From assembly GCA_001312325.1 (NCBI GenBank), contig BBDJ01000023.1:1-64000 (forward strand): 64,000 nt of DNA. The letters are read 5' to 3'. Of this stretch, positions 20,508 to 32,145 are shown in pieces; within the stretch, counting starts at the first letter, position 1, and every line of letters starts with the position of its first letter. Source of the DNA: Lysinibacillus pakistanensis (GTDB lineage: Bacteria > Bacillota > Bacilli > Bacillales_A > Planococcaceae). The translations under genes were made by a program, and so were the position numbers. The notes beneath the pieces were generated by a model. The model saw only the letters and a program-made list of their open reading frames with translations, searched no databases and was not told where the DNA came from.

Positions 20508-21904
20508 TTAACGATCTTCGTCCCAACAATCTGTATTTTTCAATGCTGGAATTGATTTTGCATAAAATACTGGATTTTTGCCTGTATTACGTTGCTTCGT
20601 AAAATCGTCTAAAACAAGGAAGGCAATTTTTCCAAGAATCATAATAATCGTTATATTAATGAATGCCATTAATCCCATAAATAAATCTGCTAAATTCCAT
20701 ACTAGCTGAACTTGTGCAACGGAGCCAAACATGACCATTGCCAGCACTAACGTACGATAGCCAAACATCCATCCTTTATGGGCATTCATAAATTCAATAT
20801 TGGATTCTCCATAATAATAGTTACCAACAATCGAGCTAAAGGCAAAGAAGATAATGGCAATAGCGATAAAGTAAGGTGCCCACTCACCTACATGGACAGC
20901 AAGTGAGTTTTGCGTAAGGATAATGCCATTGCTTTCTCCTTTATCATATAAGCCCGCTAAAATAATGATAAATGCGGTTGCTGTACAAATCATAATCGTA
21001 TCAAAAAAAGACACCTAAGCTCTGAACAAGCCCTTGTTTAGCTGGGTGTGAGGTATTAGCGGTAGCCGCTGCGTTAGGTACACTCCCCATTCCAGCTTCA
21101 TTAGAAAACAATCCACGACGTACACCTTGCATAATGGCGATGCCAATTGCTCCTCCAGCAGCTTCCTGAAGACCAAAAGCTTGTGTGAAAATAAGCTTGA
21201 AAACGGCAGGAATTTCAGAAAAGTTTGTGACAACCACATATAGTGCGACAAATAAATAGAAAATAGCCATGACGGGTACAAGAACTTGTGTCACTTTTAC
21301 AATTCTTTGAACCCCACCAAAAATTATCAAGGCTGTTAATAAGACTAATATAACTCCAATAATCCAAGGTCTTATACCAAACGCTTTACCTACAGAGGTT
21401 GCAATTGTATTAGACTGTACAGCATTAAAAATAAAGCCAAAGCTTAATGTTAGCAGAATACTAAAAATAATCCCTAGCTTCCGTTGTCCTAGCGCCTTCT
21501 CCATATAATAAGCTGGTCCACCACGAAATGTTTCGCCATCCTTCACCTTGTATACCTGAGCTAAAGTACTTTCAATAAAGGCAGTTGCCATCCCTAATAT
21601 AGCAATGATCCACATCCAAAATACTGCACCTGGTCCACCTACACCAATTGCTAAAGCAACACCAGTAATATTACCTGTCCCTACACGCGAGGCTGCGCTT
21701 ATCGTAAAGGCTTGGAATGGGGAAACTCCTGATTCCCCTTCTCTTTTTTTCAACAATTAAGCGGAACATTTCTGGGAAAAGTCTAATTTGTACAAATTTT
21801 GTGCCGAATGAAAAATATAATCCTGCGACTAATAATAGTATGATAAGAATATATGTCCATAATATTGAGTTCGTGTTATTGACAATAGTAGATAACCATT
21901 CCAT
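20508..21904 (-). CDS. Sodium:alanine/glycine symporter (AGCS family)
   Basis: Reconstructed 464 aa membrane protein of the alanine or glycine:cation symporter family. The signature region ASRVGTGNITGVALAIGVGG is present, and RRGLFSNEAGMGSVPNAAAT matches the second conserved block. It imports small neutral amino acids with sodium. ATG 21904 follows AAAGGAGGAAAG. Breaks at a 7-T run near 21745-21751 and a 7-A run near 21002 are read as 6. The tail is NTDCWDEDR. Confidence 0.9.
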
Positions 21905-22107
21905 CAGCTTTCCTCCTTTCACAATACGTTTTAGTCTACACTTATTTTTTATTAAAAATCAACTTTTTGAAAATAATGAATTATGGTAATATTATGGTGT
22001 TAAAATCGATATTTATAGCCTATTTTAACAGATAAGGGTTGTGGAAGCGTTTACTTTCTAAAGTCAAAATAACATCAAAATATTTCGGGTTAAAAGGAGG
22101 AGAGTGG

Positions 22108-22433
22108 ATGGCATTCTTATTTTCAACTTTATTGGCATTTTTTACTGATGATTATGGTTATGATCATTTTGGCAGGATTAATCACTTTTCTCATTCCACG
22201 AATTCCATCTGTATTAGTTCTAGCTTTTAGCGGCCTAATTGGTTTGATTTACTCACGTTTAATTGAAATGGAACAGACTTATTTATTTTTTTATTAGTAT
22301 CAATCTATTGACCACAATTCTTCCAATTTTATTGATTAGGTATTTGCAATATTTGAAAAGAACGGCTGAAGAAATGGAGAAGCGCAATAGACGAAGCGAT
22401 CCTCATAAGTGGAAAATACCTTTTTATGATTAA
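22108..22433 (+). CDS. Small membrane protein of unknown function
   Basis: Reconstructed 107 aa with three hydrophobic segments (MVMIILAGLITFLIP, then VLVLAFSGLIGLIYS, then a third ending ILPILLIRYL) and a basic tail (KRTAEEMEKRNRRSDPHKW). ATG 22108 is 7 nt after AAAAGGAGG. Two runs need correction: 6 T near 22140 read as 5, and 7 T near 22287 read as 6. It ends 34 bp before the racemase gene and may be co-transcribed. Confidence 0.6.
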
Positions 22434-22467
22434 ATTAATATATAATGGTAGAAAAGGAGAGAAGTAA

Positions 22468-23167
22468 ATGAAGACAATTGGACTGATTGGTGGCATGAGC
22501 TGGGAATCTTCTTCGGAGTATTATCGACTACTTAATGAAGAGGTAAAAAGGCTGTTAGGAGGTTTACATTCGGCAAAGTGTATATTGTATAGTGTAGATT
22601 TTCAGGAAATTGAACATTTTCAAGCAAGGGGGGAATGGGACAAGGCTGGTGAGGTGCTTGCTGAAGCTGCCTATTCTTTGGAGAATGCAGGCGCAAGTTT
22701 TATTGTTATATGCACCAATACTATGCATAAGGTGATTGATAGCATTCAGCAGAGGATTGAGATTCCCATTTTACATATAGCTGATGCAACAGCCCATAAA
22801 ATAGTAGAGACGGGTTTACAAAAAAATAGCTCTTCTCGGGACAAAGTATACGATGGAGCAGGATTTTTATAAGAATAGAGTGGAAACCTTCGGAATTACT
22901 GTACTTGTTCCACAGGCGGAGGAGAGAGTAGAGGTCAATCGAATCATTTATGATGAATTGTGTTTAGGGGAAATTAAGCCCTCTTCTAAACATTATTATT
23001 TACAAGTAATTGATAGCCTTGTAAAGTCTGGTGCGCAAGGAGTTATTCTTGGTTGTACAGAGATAGGGTTGCTAATCAAGCAGGATGATATAAATATTCC
23101 TGTTTTTGATACAACGATGATACATGCTCAAGCTGCTGTAATGAAAGCTATTCAAAAGGGGGAATAA
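22468..23167 (+). CDS. Aspartate/glutamate racemase family protein
   Basis: Reconstructed 232 aa. GLIGGMSWESSSEYYR is the classic opening of YgeA/RacX-type amino acid racemases. The two catalytic cysteines are in VICTNTMHKV and ILGCTEIGLL. Such enzymes interconvert L and D amino acids. A 7-A run near 22821 (read 6) is the only break. The P1 peptidase starts 2 nt downstream, so a role in D-amino acid metabolism is likely. Confidence 0.87.
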
Positions 23168-23169
23168 AA

Positions 23170-24232
23170 TTGCCAGGTAAGATTCGGGATAGAGGCATTT
23201 CAATTGGGACGCTGCCCGTTGGCGCAAAAAAATTGCATTACAGATGTAGCAGACGTATGTGTGGGGCATATGACAATTGATGAAGCATTAACGCAAGATG
23301 GCGCATATGCATGTACAGGTGTAACCGCCATTTTACCGCATAAAGGTAATTTATTTCAGCAAAAGGTTACAGGAGCAAGCTATGTCTTAAATGGTTTTGG
23401 AAAAACAACGGGACTAATACAGGTAAATGAGCTGGGGGTTATTGAAGCACCTATTATGCTCACCAATACTTTCGGTGTTCCGGCTGTTACACAGGGAGCA
23501 TTGCAATATATGCTTGACATGAATCATGATATTGGGCAAACAACAGGAACGATTAATATTATCGTGGGCGAATGTAATGATAGTTATTTAAATTCAATAC
23601 GTGCCTGTTCAGTAACACCGGAGCATGCTATAGAAGCGATTCGCATTGCAACAAATGATGTTGCACAGGAAGGAGCAATTGGGGCAGGTAAAGGAATGAT
23701 GTGTTTTGGCTATAAAGGAGGAATTGGCTCCTCTTCTCGCATTGTCCACTATGAGACAATCACCTATACCATAGGCTGTATGGTGCTTAGTAACTTTGGG
23801 CAAAGCACAGAATTTTTAGCACAACGTTATGTTGGGACTTCTGTATCTCCTCAATCGACTATACCTCCAACAGATGGCTCCATTATCATTGTACTGGCAA
23901 CGGATGCCCCACTTAGCAGTCGTCAATTAGCACGTGTTATCAAACGCTGTGGTATCGGACTTGGTCGAACAGGAAGCCATTTTTCCCATGGAAGTGGTGA
24001 TATTGTTATTGGCTTTACCACTGCACATTGTATTCCTCATATATCAAATCAACTTATGGAGACACGCACACAGCTTCGCGAGGATCATCCTATTATGAAT
24101 CAGCTATTTACGGCAGCGGCAGAGGCAACAGAGGAGGCCATTTTGAATTCCTTATCACAGGCAATAACTACAGTAGGCAGAGATGGGCATAAAGTAGAAG
24201 CTACCCATTTTTCGAAAAGTAGTAGCTCATAA
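23170..24232 (+). CDS. P1 family (DmpA-type) aminopeptidase
   Basis: Reconstructed 353 aa. TTG 23170 follows AAAGGGGGAAT. Opening motifs RDRGISIGTLPVGAKN and ITDVADVCVGH are typical of the DmpA/P1 family, whose members self-cleave before a Ser nucleophile and remove N-terminal D- or beta-amino acids. The candidate cleavage/nucleophile site is PTDGSIIIVLATDAPL. A 7-A run near 23226 (read 6) is the only break. Next to a racemase and before the murein-peptide operon, it may release D-amino acids. Confidence 0.85.
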
Positions 24233-24272
24233 AAGTTATTGAGTCATGAAAATGGTTCAATAGCTTTTTTTT
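24232..24272 (+). terminator. Rho-independent terminator after P1 peptidase
   Basis: AAAGTTATTGA pairs with TTCAATAGCTTT (including G-U pairs) and runs into TTTTT. It separates the racemase/P1 unit from the VanX-like to ykfC unit. Confidence 0.65.
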
Positions 24273-24482
24273 ATTTTTTTCAGTTATTATCAACCCTCAC
24301 TACGAATAAACTCCATAAAAAAAGTGAAAAAGAATAAATTTCGACTATTAGCAGTCATTTATGTCGTCCATTGTTTTATGATAAGAAAATAGCCATTATT
24401 ATGTATTTGTTCACTATTTATCTAGTCAACGGCATATAGGTAAATAAACTGAATTATCTGAAATGAATATTTGTTTTTTTGC

Positions 24483-25237
24483 ATGATTGGAGTGATGCAT
24501 ATTAAGAAAAGCGTTTTTCATCCGATTACAGCTAATAACGCTTCATTTCATTCATCGAAAATTGCTGTGGGTGAAAGCTTTGAGCCGCTAATTAAAATCG
24601 AAGGACAGCATCCTAGAATTTTGCCAAGCCCATTTACCATCAACAAAAGATACCTAATAGCTTACAGGTGATCTATGTACGTGAAGGTGTCTATGAGCGA
24701 TTACAAGAAGCGCTTTCGGTATTGCCAAAAATATATAGTTTAGTGTTATATGATGGCTATCGTCCCTTTCAAGTACAGCAGTATTTGTTTACACATTTTG
24801 CACAGAAGATTGCACAACGATTTCCACATTTGTCTGAACAAGAAATTGACAGTGAAACGCGAAGATATGTTGCATTTCCAAGCCTTGATTGCGCTCATCT
24901 TGTTCCCCATTTAACAGGAGGTGCAGTTGATATCACATTGGGGGATATAAATGGTCATGCATTGAATCTTGGCACAGCTTTTGATGAAATCAGTGCAAAA
25001 TCCACGACACGTTATTTTGAACAATTTCCAAATGAGAATCACAAGGCCTGCACCTATAGAAGGCTTCTCTATAATTGCATGACTATGGCGGGCTTTACCA
25101 ACTACTCAGAGGAATGGTGGCATTATGATTACAACAATATTGCTTGGGCTAGGAGAGTTCAAGCACAGTCAGCGAGTTACGGAGCAGTACAGGCAGTTAT
25201 TCATAATCATTATGTAAAGGAGTTTAATTTTATATGA
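24483..25237 (+). CDS. D-alanyl-D-alanine dipeptidase (VanX/DdpX-like)
   Basis: Reconstructed 251 aa M15D zinc dipeptidase that cleaves D-Ala-D-Ala. Active-site elements are YDGYRPFQVQQYLF, the zinc and Asp motif HLTGGAVDITL, and EEWWHYDYNN with the catalytic Glu and last His. One base seems missing near 24617-24620, not in a long run (AGAATTTT, expected AGAAATTTT); restoring it gives NFAKPIYHQQKIPNSLQVIY in frame. The start is ATG 24483 or 24495; neither has a convincing ribosome binding site. Its stop overlaps dppA by ATGA. Confidence 0.85.
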
Positions 25238-26028
25238 AGGTTTATATAAGCGCAGATATTGAAGGAATTACGGGGACTACAGTATGGAGTGAAACGGAGC
25301 TAAATGCTCCAGATTATCAGTTTTTCCAAAAACAGATGACACTGGAGGTAGAAGCTGCGATTGAAGGGGCAATTGCTGGCGGAGCTACTGAAATATTATT
25401 AAAGGATGCACATGATTCAGCTCGAAATTTAGACATTTCAAATCTACCCATTCATTGCAAGATTATTCGTGGATGGACCTATGACCCAATGTGTATGGTC
25501 GCAGGATTAGATAAAACGTTTGATCGAGCCATTTTTATTGGCTATCACAGTAAAGGGGGAAGTGAGCGCAATCCTTTGGCCCATACACTCTGTGTGTTTG
25601 CAGATGTCAAAATTAACGGGGAGTATGCCAGCGAATTTCTCATTAATACGTATGCAGCAGCATTACATGGGGTTCCAGTTTCGTTTGTTAGCGGGGATGT
25701 TGGGCTAACAGAAGAAATTCAGACCATAAATGAAAACATTGTCACTTTTGCCACGAAAGAAGGAATCGGCAATGCAACGATTAGTGTCAGTCCTAAATTG
25801 GCCATTCGGGAAACAAAAAGACTAGTGGAGGAGGCTATGAAAGTTCCAAGAAATTCCTTACAAGTTTCCGTACCTGAACACTTTAAAATAGAAATTATTT
25901 ATCGTGACCATACACGCGCATATCGCAATTCCTTTTATCCTAATGCTACATTTAAACCACATAATACAGTGGAATTTATCACAGATGATTTTTATGAAGT
26001 GCTTCGAATTTTACAGTTCCTAACATAA
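25234..26028 (+). CDS. dppA: D-aminopeptidase DppA
   Basis: 264 aa, intact M55-family zinc D-aminopeptidase. Metal-binding motifs are ISADIEGITG near the N-terminus, LLKDAHDSARN and FIGYHSKGG. DppA releases N-terminal D-Ala from short peptides and is the first gene of the Bacillus subtilis dpp operon. Start ATG overlaps the stop of the VanX-like gene (ATGA), so the two hydrolases are translationally coupled. Confidence 0.93.
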   Translation: MKVYISADIEGITGTTVWSETELNAPDYQFFQKQMTLEVEAAIEGAIAGGATEILLKDAHDSARNLDISNLPIHCKIIRGWTYDPMCMVAGLDKTFDRAIFIGYHSKGGSERNPLAHTLCVFADVKINGEYASEFLINTYAAALHGVPVSFVSGDVGLTEEIQTINENIVTFATKEGIGNATISVSPKLAIRETKRLVEEAMKVPRNSLQVSVPEHFKIEIIYRDHTRAYRNSFYPNATFKPHNTVEFITDDFYEVLRILQFLT

Positions 26029-26301
26029 GCAAATTAATAGAGAGGAGAATAATTTCTGACAATTTGTCGAGCAATTGGACACGCTCTTCTTGTCAATTAG
26101 GCACGCAACCGTTTTAAAATAGGGGCAAATATCAAATTATCCAAGATTAACAACAATAAAATAATGTGATTAGGATGTAAAACCAGGTGCTATTATGAGC
26201 AGTTTTATCGCTCGATTTTAACGGCTTGCCTATAACGTGAAGGTGGAGTGAATCTAACTGCTTATTTATGCGAGACGAAAAAGAAACTAAGGGGGATGCC
26301 T

Positions 26302-28128
26302 ATGATGAAAAGGTATTGGTGGCTTTTGGTATGTCTTGTCGCATTGCTTTGTGCAGCCTGTAGTGATGATTCTTCAAGTGAAAAAAAATCAGAGTATCGC
26401 GTTGTCTATTCAGGGGAAATAAAAACGTTAAATTACTTAAAAACCTCTGAAACGAATGAGTTTGCTGTGGCAGCGAACTTAGTCGATGGATTAATTGAGT
26501 ATGATAAATATGGTGTCGTACAGCCTGGCCTAGCGAAGGAATGGTCATCCAATGATGATGCCACGGTATGGACATTTAAGCTTCGTGAAGATGCAAAGTG
26601 GATTACCCATGATGGGAAGGAATATTCGAATGTTGTTGCCCAAGATTTTGTAGATGGCTTACATTATGTACTGGACGCAAAGAATGAATCATCAACAGCG
26701 TGGATTGCTACGGTTGTTAAAAATGGGGAAGCCTTCTATAACGGTGAGTTAACGGATTTTAAGCAGGTTGGCATAAAGGCAACAGATGAACATACAGTAG
26801 AATATACTTTAGAAACACCTACTCCTTATTTTCTTTCTATGTTGAATTATGTTTGTTTCTTCCCAGTAAACGGAAAGTTTATTGAGGAAAAAGGGGACAG
26901 CTTTGGAACAACACGTGAAAATTTCCTGTATAACGGATCCTATATTTTAGACAAATTTGAACCGCAAAATGAGCGTGTACTTGTAAAAAATGAATTGTAT
27001 TGGGATAAGGACAATGTGCTTATTGATCGTATACGCTATAAATACAATAAAGAAGCGGCTACGGTTGCACCTGAATTATTTTTACGAGGGGAAATCGACT
27101 CGGCAAGTATTCCAACATCCATTATTGATGAATGGTTCAAAGATGATAAGAAAAAATCACAAGTTCGTCAAACGCAAAATAACTTCTATACGTACTTCTA
27201 TGCACTAAACTTCAACCCTCAATTTGATGCAGAGTATGAGCCTAACAACTGGAAGGTCGCAGTCAACAACAAGGATTTCCGTAAGTCCTTATTCCATGCT
27301 CTTGATCGGGTTTCTGCCATGTTAACTTTAGAACCATATAATCCAAAAGATTTGCTTAGCAATACAATTACACCTAAAAATTTTGTTGATGTAGATGGCC
27401 TTGATTATACACAACTAGCACCGTTAGCGGATATTGCCAATCAGGATTCCTTTAAAAAAGATCAGGCATTGGCATACAAGGAAAAAGCAATGACTGCACT
27501 TAAAGGAAAGGCAACATTCCCTGTAAAAGTGTTAATGCCATATAATGCTGGTAGTCCAGATTGGGCTAACCGTTCTCAAGTGGTGGAACAGCAAATTGAG
27601 AAATTATTAGGAACAGACTATATCGATATTATTGTAGAGGCAGGACCATCCACAGGCTTTTTATCGGAAGTTCGTCGCCCTGGTAAATTTGCATTGCTAG
27701 AAGCCAACTGGGGACCTGACTATGCTGATCCATCAACGTATACGGACCCATTTACTGTAGATGGAACTTACAATAAACCAGAACTAGCGGAAGGTTATAT
27801 AGAAGCTAATGGCAAATCAAAATATCAAAACTTAGTGGACGAAGCAAAATCGGCAATCGATACAGCAAAACGATATGAATTGTTTGCGAAGGCTGAGGCT
27901 TTCCTAATTGATGAAGCATTTGTCATTCCTTATTCAGTAGGAGGAAGCGGCTATGTTGCCTCTAAATTAAATCCTTTCGAGGCTCAATATTCCCCATTTG
28001 GAGTGACAGCAGAGAAATTTAAGGGACAACAGCTTTTAGATAAACCAATGAGCAATGATGAATTTAAAGAAGCGCTAGCAAAGTGGGAGCAGGAACGTGC
28101 GAATGCCTTAGCAAAAGCAGCACAGTAG
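26302..28128 (+). CDS. dppE: Oligopeptide-binding lipoprotein (DppE/OppA-like)
   Basis: 608 aa, intact. Signal peptide with lipobox LLCAAC (Cys at about residue 17), then a type-2 periplasmic-binding fold (SBP_bac_5): AANLVDGLIEYDKYGVVQPG, NWGPDYADPSTYTDPF. ATG 26302 is chosen because AAGGGGG lies 6 nt upstream; ATG 26296 overlaps that site. It captures peptides, probably murein peptides given the neighbours, for the permease encoded downstream. The 270-bp gap before it (26029-26301) holds no clear gene and may carry a promoter. Confidence 0.9.
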   Translation: MMKRYWWLLVCLVALLCAACSDDSSSEKKSEYRVVYSGEIKTLNYLKTSETNEFAVAANLVDGLIEYDKYGVVQPGLAKEWSSNDDATVWTFKLREDAKWITHDGKEYSNVVAQDFVDGLHYVLDAKNESSTAWIATVVKNGEAFYNGELTDFKQVGIKATDEHTVEYTLETPTPYFLSMLNYVCFFPVNGKFIEEKGDSFGTTRENFLYNGSYILDKFEPQNERVLVKNELYWDKDNVLIDRIRYKYNKEAATVAPELFLRGEIDSASIPTSIIDEWFKDDKKKSQVRQTQNNFYTYFYALNFNPQFDAEYEPNNWKVAVNNKDFRKSLFHALDRVSAMLTLEPYNPKDLLSNTITPKNFVDVDGLDYTQLAPLADIANQDSFKKDQALAYKEKAMTALKGKATFPVKVLMPYNAGSPDWANRSQVVEQQIEKLLGTDYIDIIVEAGPSTGFLSEVRRPGKFALLEANWGPDYADPSTYTDPFTVDGTYNKPELAEGYIEANGKSKYQNLVDEAKSAIDTAKRYELFAKAEAFLIDEAFVIPYSVGGSGYVASKLNPFEAQYSPFGVTAEKFKGQQLLDKPMSNDEFKEALAKWEQERANALAKAAQ

Positions 28129-28220
28129 GATCAACGTTGGGTAGTAGTGTTAACAAGGAGATTCCGAATAAAAAAATATCGGCATCTCCTTTCATCTTTC
28201 TGAAAAAGGAGGATAATTCC

Positions 28221-29165
28221 ATGCTGTGGTATATAGGGAAGCGACTCTTACAATCTGTGGTTACTCTTTTTATCATCCTAACAATTGTTTTTTCATTATT
28301 ACGATTAATGCCAGAGGAAGGCTATTTAGGAGCAGCAGCTGATAAAATGTCGCCTGCGCAACAAGAAATCTATTTAACAAATTTAGGATTACGTGATCCT
28401 TTATTGGTGCAACTAGGTAACTTTTACAGCAAATTGTTCCAAGGAGATTTGGGGAAATCTGTTACCTACAGGACAGATGTACCAGTCGTTACAATTATTG
28501 CAGATAAAATTATGTATTCCTTGGCTTTCGGTTTAGGGGCCGTTGTGTTATCTCTAATGCTTGGTGTTCCACTTGGTATTTTAATGGCTCAAATGAAAGG
28601 GCGTTGGCTGGATCGATTGGGGACTGGCTATATAGTAATTGTCGTCGCAGTGCCAGCTGCCGTTTACTATTTAGTTATTCAAATGTATATCACGGAAATT
28701 TTTCATTTGCCAATGCTTTTTGATATGTATAAGCCCATTACCTGGATTTTACCACTTGCTTCAATGGCATTAGCACCAACTGCCTCCTATGCCATGTGGA
28801 TGCGACGTTATATGGTGGATGAGTTAAACAAGGATTATATTAAGCTAGCACGAGCAAAAGGCATGAAAGAGCGGACATTAATGTTTAAACATGTTTTACG
28901 AAATGCCTTTATACCTATGGCACAATATTTACCTGCAACGATTCTTTTTACAATTACCGGCTCCATTTATATTGAATCTCTGTACTCTATTCCTGGAATG
29001 GGTGGCTTACTCGTTGATGCGATACAGCGCCAAGATAACACCATTGTACAGGCTTAGTCCTTGTTTTTTTCTTCACTTGGGATTATTGGATTGATTTTAG
29101 GGGATATTGCCATGGCACTTGTTGATCCACGGATTAAATTGGGGAAAGGGGAGAGTGTACGCTAA
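28221..29165 (+). CDS. dppB: Peptide ABC transporter permease DppB
   Basis: Reconstructed 314 aa with six helices. The conserved cytoplasmic loop RYMVDELNKDYIKLARAKGM contacts the ATPase. ATG 28221 follows AAAAAGGAGG. Near 29054-29070 two compensating errors (a missing T in GGCTTAG and an extra T in a 7-T run) hide the last helix; corrected, the protein ends ALVDPRIKLGKGESVR. The stop overlaps the dppC start (TAATG). Confidence 0.88.
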
Positions 29166-30140
29166 TGGGAATGTATTCAGAGGAAATTAATAATATTTCT
29201 CATAGATCACGTGAAGCATTATTTGAATTTGCAGTAACGGATGAGCGTCAGGCAGAAGAAACAGCCTACTCAAACTATTCCTATTGGCGTTCAACCTGGA
29301 AATCCTTTTTAAAAAATCGAATTGCCATCTTTTTGTTAGTCGGCGTGCTAATGATCGTAACCTTCACAATTCTTCAACCGTATCTACCAGCGCAAAAGTC
29401 TCCTACTGAAATTTATTTAGATGAACAAACAGGTCTACAGGCACGGAATATTGCTCCAAATACTGAATTTTGGTTTGGGACAAACTCCATTGGACAGGAT
29501 TTATGGTCTCGTATTTGGGCAGGGACAAGGACCTCTTTATTGATTGGCTGCGCTGTAGCTATAGTAGAAGCTATTATTGGAATAACAATTGGTACACTTT
29601 GGGGCTTTTCGCGTAAATTAGAGATGCCAATTACACAACTATACAACATCGTTGATAATATTCCGACAACCATTGTATTGATTTTAATGTCATATATTTT
29701 ACGACCTAGTGTTTCCACCATTATTATTGCGATGTGTATTACGGGCTGGGTTGAAATGGCAAGGTTTATTCGCAATCAAATTGTCATTTTGCGTGATCGT
29801 GAATATAACTTAGCATCAAAATGTTTAGGGACACCAGATTATCGCATTATTTTAAAAAACCTATTACCCTATCTGATTTCAGTCATAATGCTACGCATGA
29901 GTCTGGCAATTCCATTTGCTATTGGTGCTGAGGTTTTTTTAACCTACATTGGATTAGGCCTACCAATTAGTGAGCCTTCTTTAGGGAATTTAATTAATGA
30001 AGGACGGGTGCTAATGATGTCTCCAGAATTACGATATCAGCTTATATTTCCGAGTATCGTTTTAAGTGTGATTACAATTGCATTTTATATTATAGGAAAT
30101 TCATTTGCAGATGCAGCAGACCCAAAAAAATCACGTATAA
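29165..30140 (+). CDS. dppC: Peptide ABC transporter permease DppC
   Basis: Reconstructed 324 aa inner permease: an N-terminal helix (IAIFLLVGVLMIVTFTIL), FGTNSIGQDLWSRIWAGTRT, and the coupling loop IVILRDREYNLASKCLGTPD. A 7-A run at 30124-30130 read as 6 gives the typical ending NSFADAADPKNHV at 30140; the uncorrected frame would run 60 nt into dppD, which is unlikely. Start ATG overlaps the dppB stop. Confidence 0.88.
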
Positions 30141-30152
30141 AGGATGAGGATA

Positions 30153-31208
30153 TTGACACAAGCACTATCTCATATTTTAACTATTCAAAACCTAGTGATT
30201 AAATTTTCGCTTCGTGGCAGGGTGCTAACAGCCATTCGTAATATCTCCCTTGATTTGTATAAGGGTGAAAGTTTGGCAATAGTGGGTGAATCGGGCTCGG
30301 GAAAATCGGTGCTAATGAAATCAATCATGGGCTTGCTTGATAAAAATGGTTATATTGATCAGGGTCAGATTATGTACAACAACTGGGATTTGACACAATT
30401 TAACACTGAGCGGGATTGGCTAGCTATTCGAGGAAAAGAAGTGGGGATGGTGACTCAGGACCCAATGACATCATTAAATCCGCTGAAAACGATTGGCAAG
30501 CAAATTGAGGAATGCGTAATTTTACATCAGTCCCTAAAGAGTAAAGCGGCATATATAGAATCCTTGAAATTATTAAAGGATGTTGGCATTCACGATGTGG
30601 AAAAACGTTTCAGGCAATATCCACATGAATTTTCAGGTGGAATGCGTCAACGAATAGTCATCGCTATTGCATTAGCTTGTAAACCGAAAATATTAATTTG
30701 TGATGAACCGACAACAGCCCTAGACGTTACAATACAAGCGCAAATTTTACAGCTTTTAAAGCATCTCCAACAAAAATATGAGCTAACAACCGTCTACATC
30801 ACGCATGATTTAGGTGTCGTTGCTAAGGTAGCCGATCGTATTGCCGTTATGTATGCAGGGGATATTATCGAAATTGGTAAGACACATGAAATTTTCTTTA
30901 ATGCTAAGCATCCCTATACATGGGCACTCATTTCCTCATTACCACAGCTAGGCTCAAAGGGCGAGCAGCTTTATTCCATTAAGGGCACACCACCAAATCT
31001 GTTCCAAGATATTAAAGGAGATGCCTTTGCGCCACGCAATCCATACGCGTTAAAGATTGATTTTGTGGAACGTCCTCCATTTTTTCAAGTAAGTGATACA
31101 CATTATGCCCGTACATGGCTGTTAGATCCTCTTGCTCCTAAAGTACAACCTCCTGAAGCACTGCAATCATTTTTTGAAGAAGGGAGACGATACGCACATG
31201 GGTCATAA
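30153..31208 (+). CDS. dppD: Peptide ABC transporter ATP-binding protein DppD
   Basis: 351 aa ATPase: Walker A GESGSGKSVL, signature FSGGMRQR, Walker B ILICDEPTTALD and switch ITHDLGVV, with the C-terminal oligopeptide-transporter extension. No frameshift. TTG 30153 has AAAGGATGAGG upstream; ATG 30144 in the same frame overlaps that site and is less likely. It overlaps dppF by 11 bp. Confidence 0.9.
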   Translation: MTQALSHILTIQNLVIKFSLRGRVLTAIRNISLDLYKGESLAIVGESGSGKSVLMKSIMGLLDKNGYIDQGQIMYNNWDLTQFNTERDWLAIRGKEVGMVTQDPMTSLNPLKTIGKQIEECVILHQSLKSKAAYIESLKLLKDVGIHDVEKRFRQYPHEFSGGMRQRIVIAIALACKPKILICDEPTTALDVTIQAQILQLLKHLQQKYELTTVYITHDLGVVAKVADRIAVMYAGDIIEIGKTHEIFFNAKHPYTWALISSLPQLGSKGEQLYSIKGTPPNLFQDIKGDAFAPRNPYALKIDFVERPPFFQVSDTHYARTWLLDPLAPKVQPPEALQSFFEEGRRYAHGS

Positions 31209-32145
31209 GGAGATTCTAGTTGAGGTTAAAAATTTAAAGATAGCTTTTGGTAAGGGTAAGCATAAATTTATGGCAATTAATGATGTTAGCTTTACTATTT
31301 TTAAAGGTGAAATATTTGGCTTAGTGGGAGAATCAGGCTCAGGGAAAACTACCATAGGTCGAGCCATTATGCGTATCAATGATGTGACTGAGGGCAGATC
31401 ATTTATCGTGGTCGGAACATTCATGGGAAAATTGCAAAAAGCTGGGATCGGGAAATTACCCAGAAAATCCAAATGATTTTTCAAGACCCTATGGCATCCC
31501 TTAATGAACGGGCCAAGGTTGATTATATTATCTCTGAGGGATTGCTCAATACAAAAAAAATTATAACAATGATGCGGATCGCCAGCAAAAGGTGCGGACT
31601 GCACTTTTAAATGTAGGATTATTACCAGAGTTTTCAAGTCGCTTTCCACATGAATTTTCAGGAGGTCAACGTCAACGTATAGGCATTGCACGAGCTTTAG
31701 TAATGGAGCCGGAATTTATTATTGCAGATGAACATTTCAGCCTTAGATGTCTCTATTCGTTCACAAGTTTTAAATTTATTAGCAAACCTACAGCAGCAAA
31801 AAAAATTTAACCTACTTATTTATTGCACATGATTTGTCAGTAGTCCGCTTTATTACGGACAGAACAGCAGTTATTTATAAGGGAAGAATCGTTGAGCTAG
31901 CAGAAACTGAGCGGCTGTTTTCTAATCCTATTCATCCCTATACTCGAGCATTGCTATCAGCCGTACCAGAGCCTAATCCCTATAAGGAGCGTAATAAAAT
32001 CGTAGAAATCTATGATCCAGCACAGCATTGTTATGATAGAAATCCTCCGTCGTTTAAGGAGGTAGAAAAAGGGCATTTTGTCTTGGCAAATGAGCAGGAA
32101 ATGGCAAAATACCAAGCATTTCTACAAATGGAGGTATACAAATGA
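31198..32145 (+). CDS. dppF: Peptide ABC transporter ATP-binding protein DppF
   Basis: Reconstructed 315 aa: Walker [11 protein letters not shown]-loop [15 protein letters not shown], signature [15 protein letters not shown], Walker B IIADEP region and [10 protein letters not shown]. Four breaks lie within 420 bp: a missing G near 31394, an 8-A run at 31553-31560 (read 6), a 2-nt deletion near 31731 just after Walker B, and an 8-A run at 31798-31805 (read 7). Two are not in long runs, so real mutation is less excluded here than elsewhere. Partner of DppD. Confidence 0.75.
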
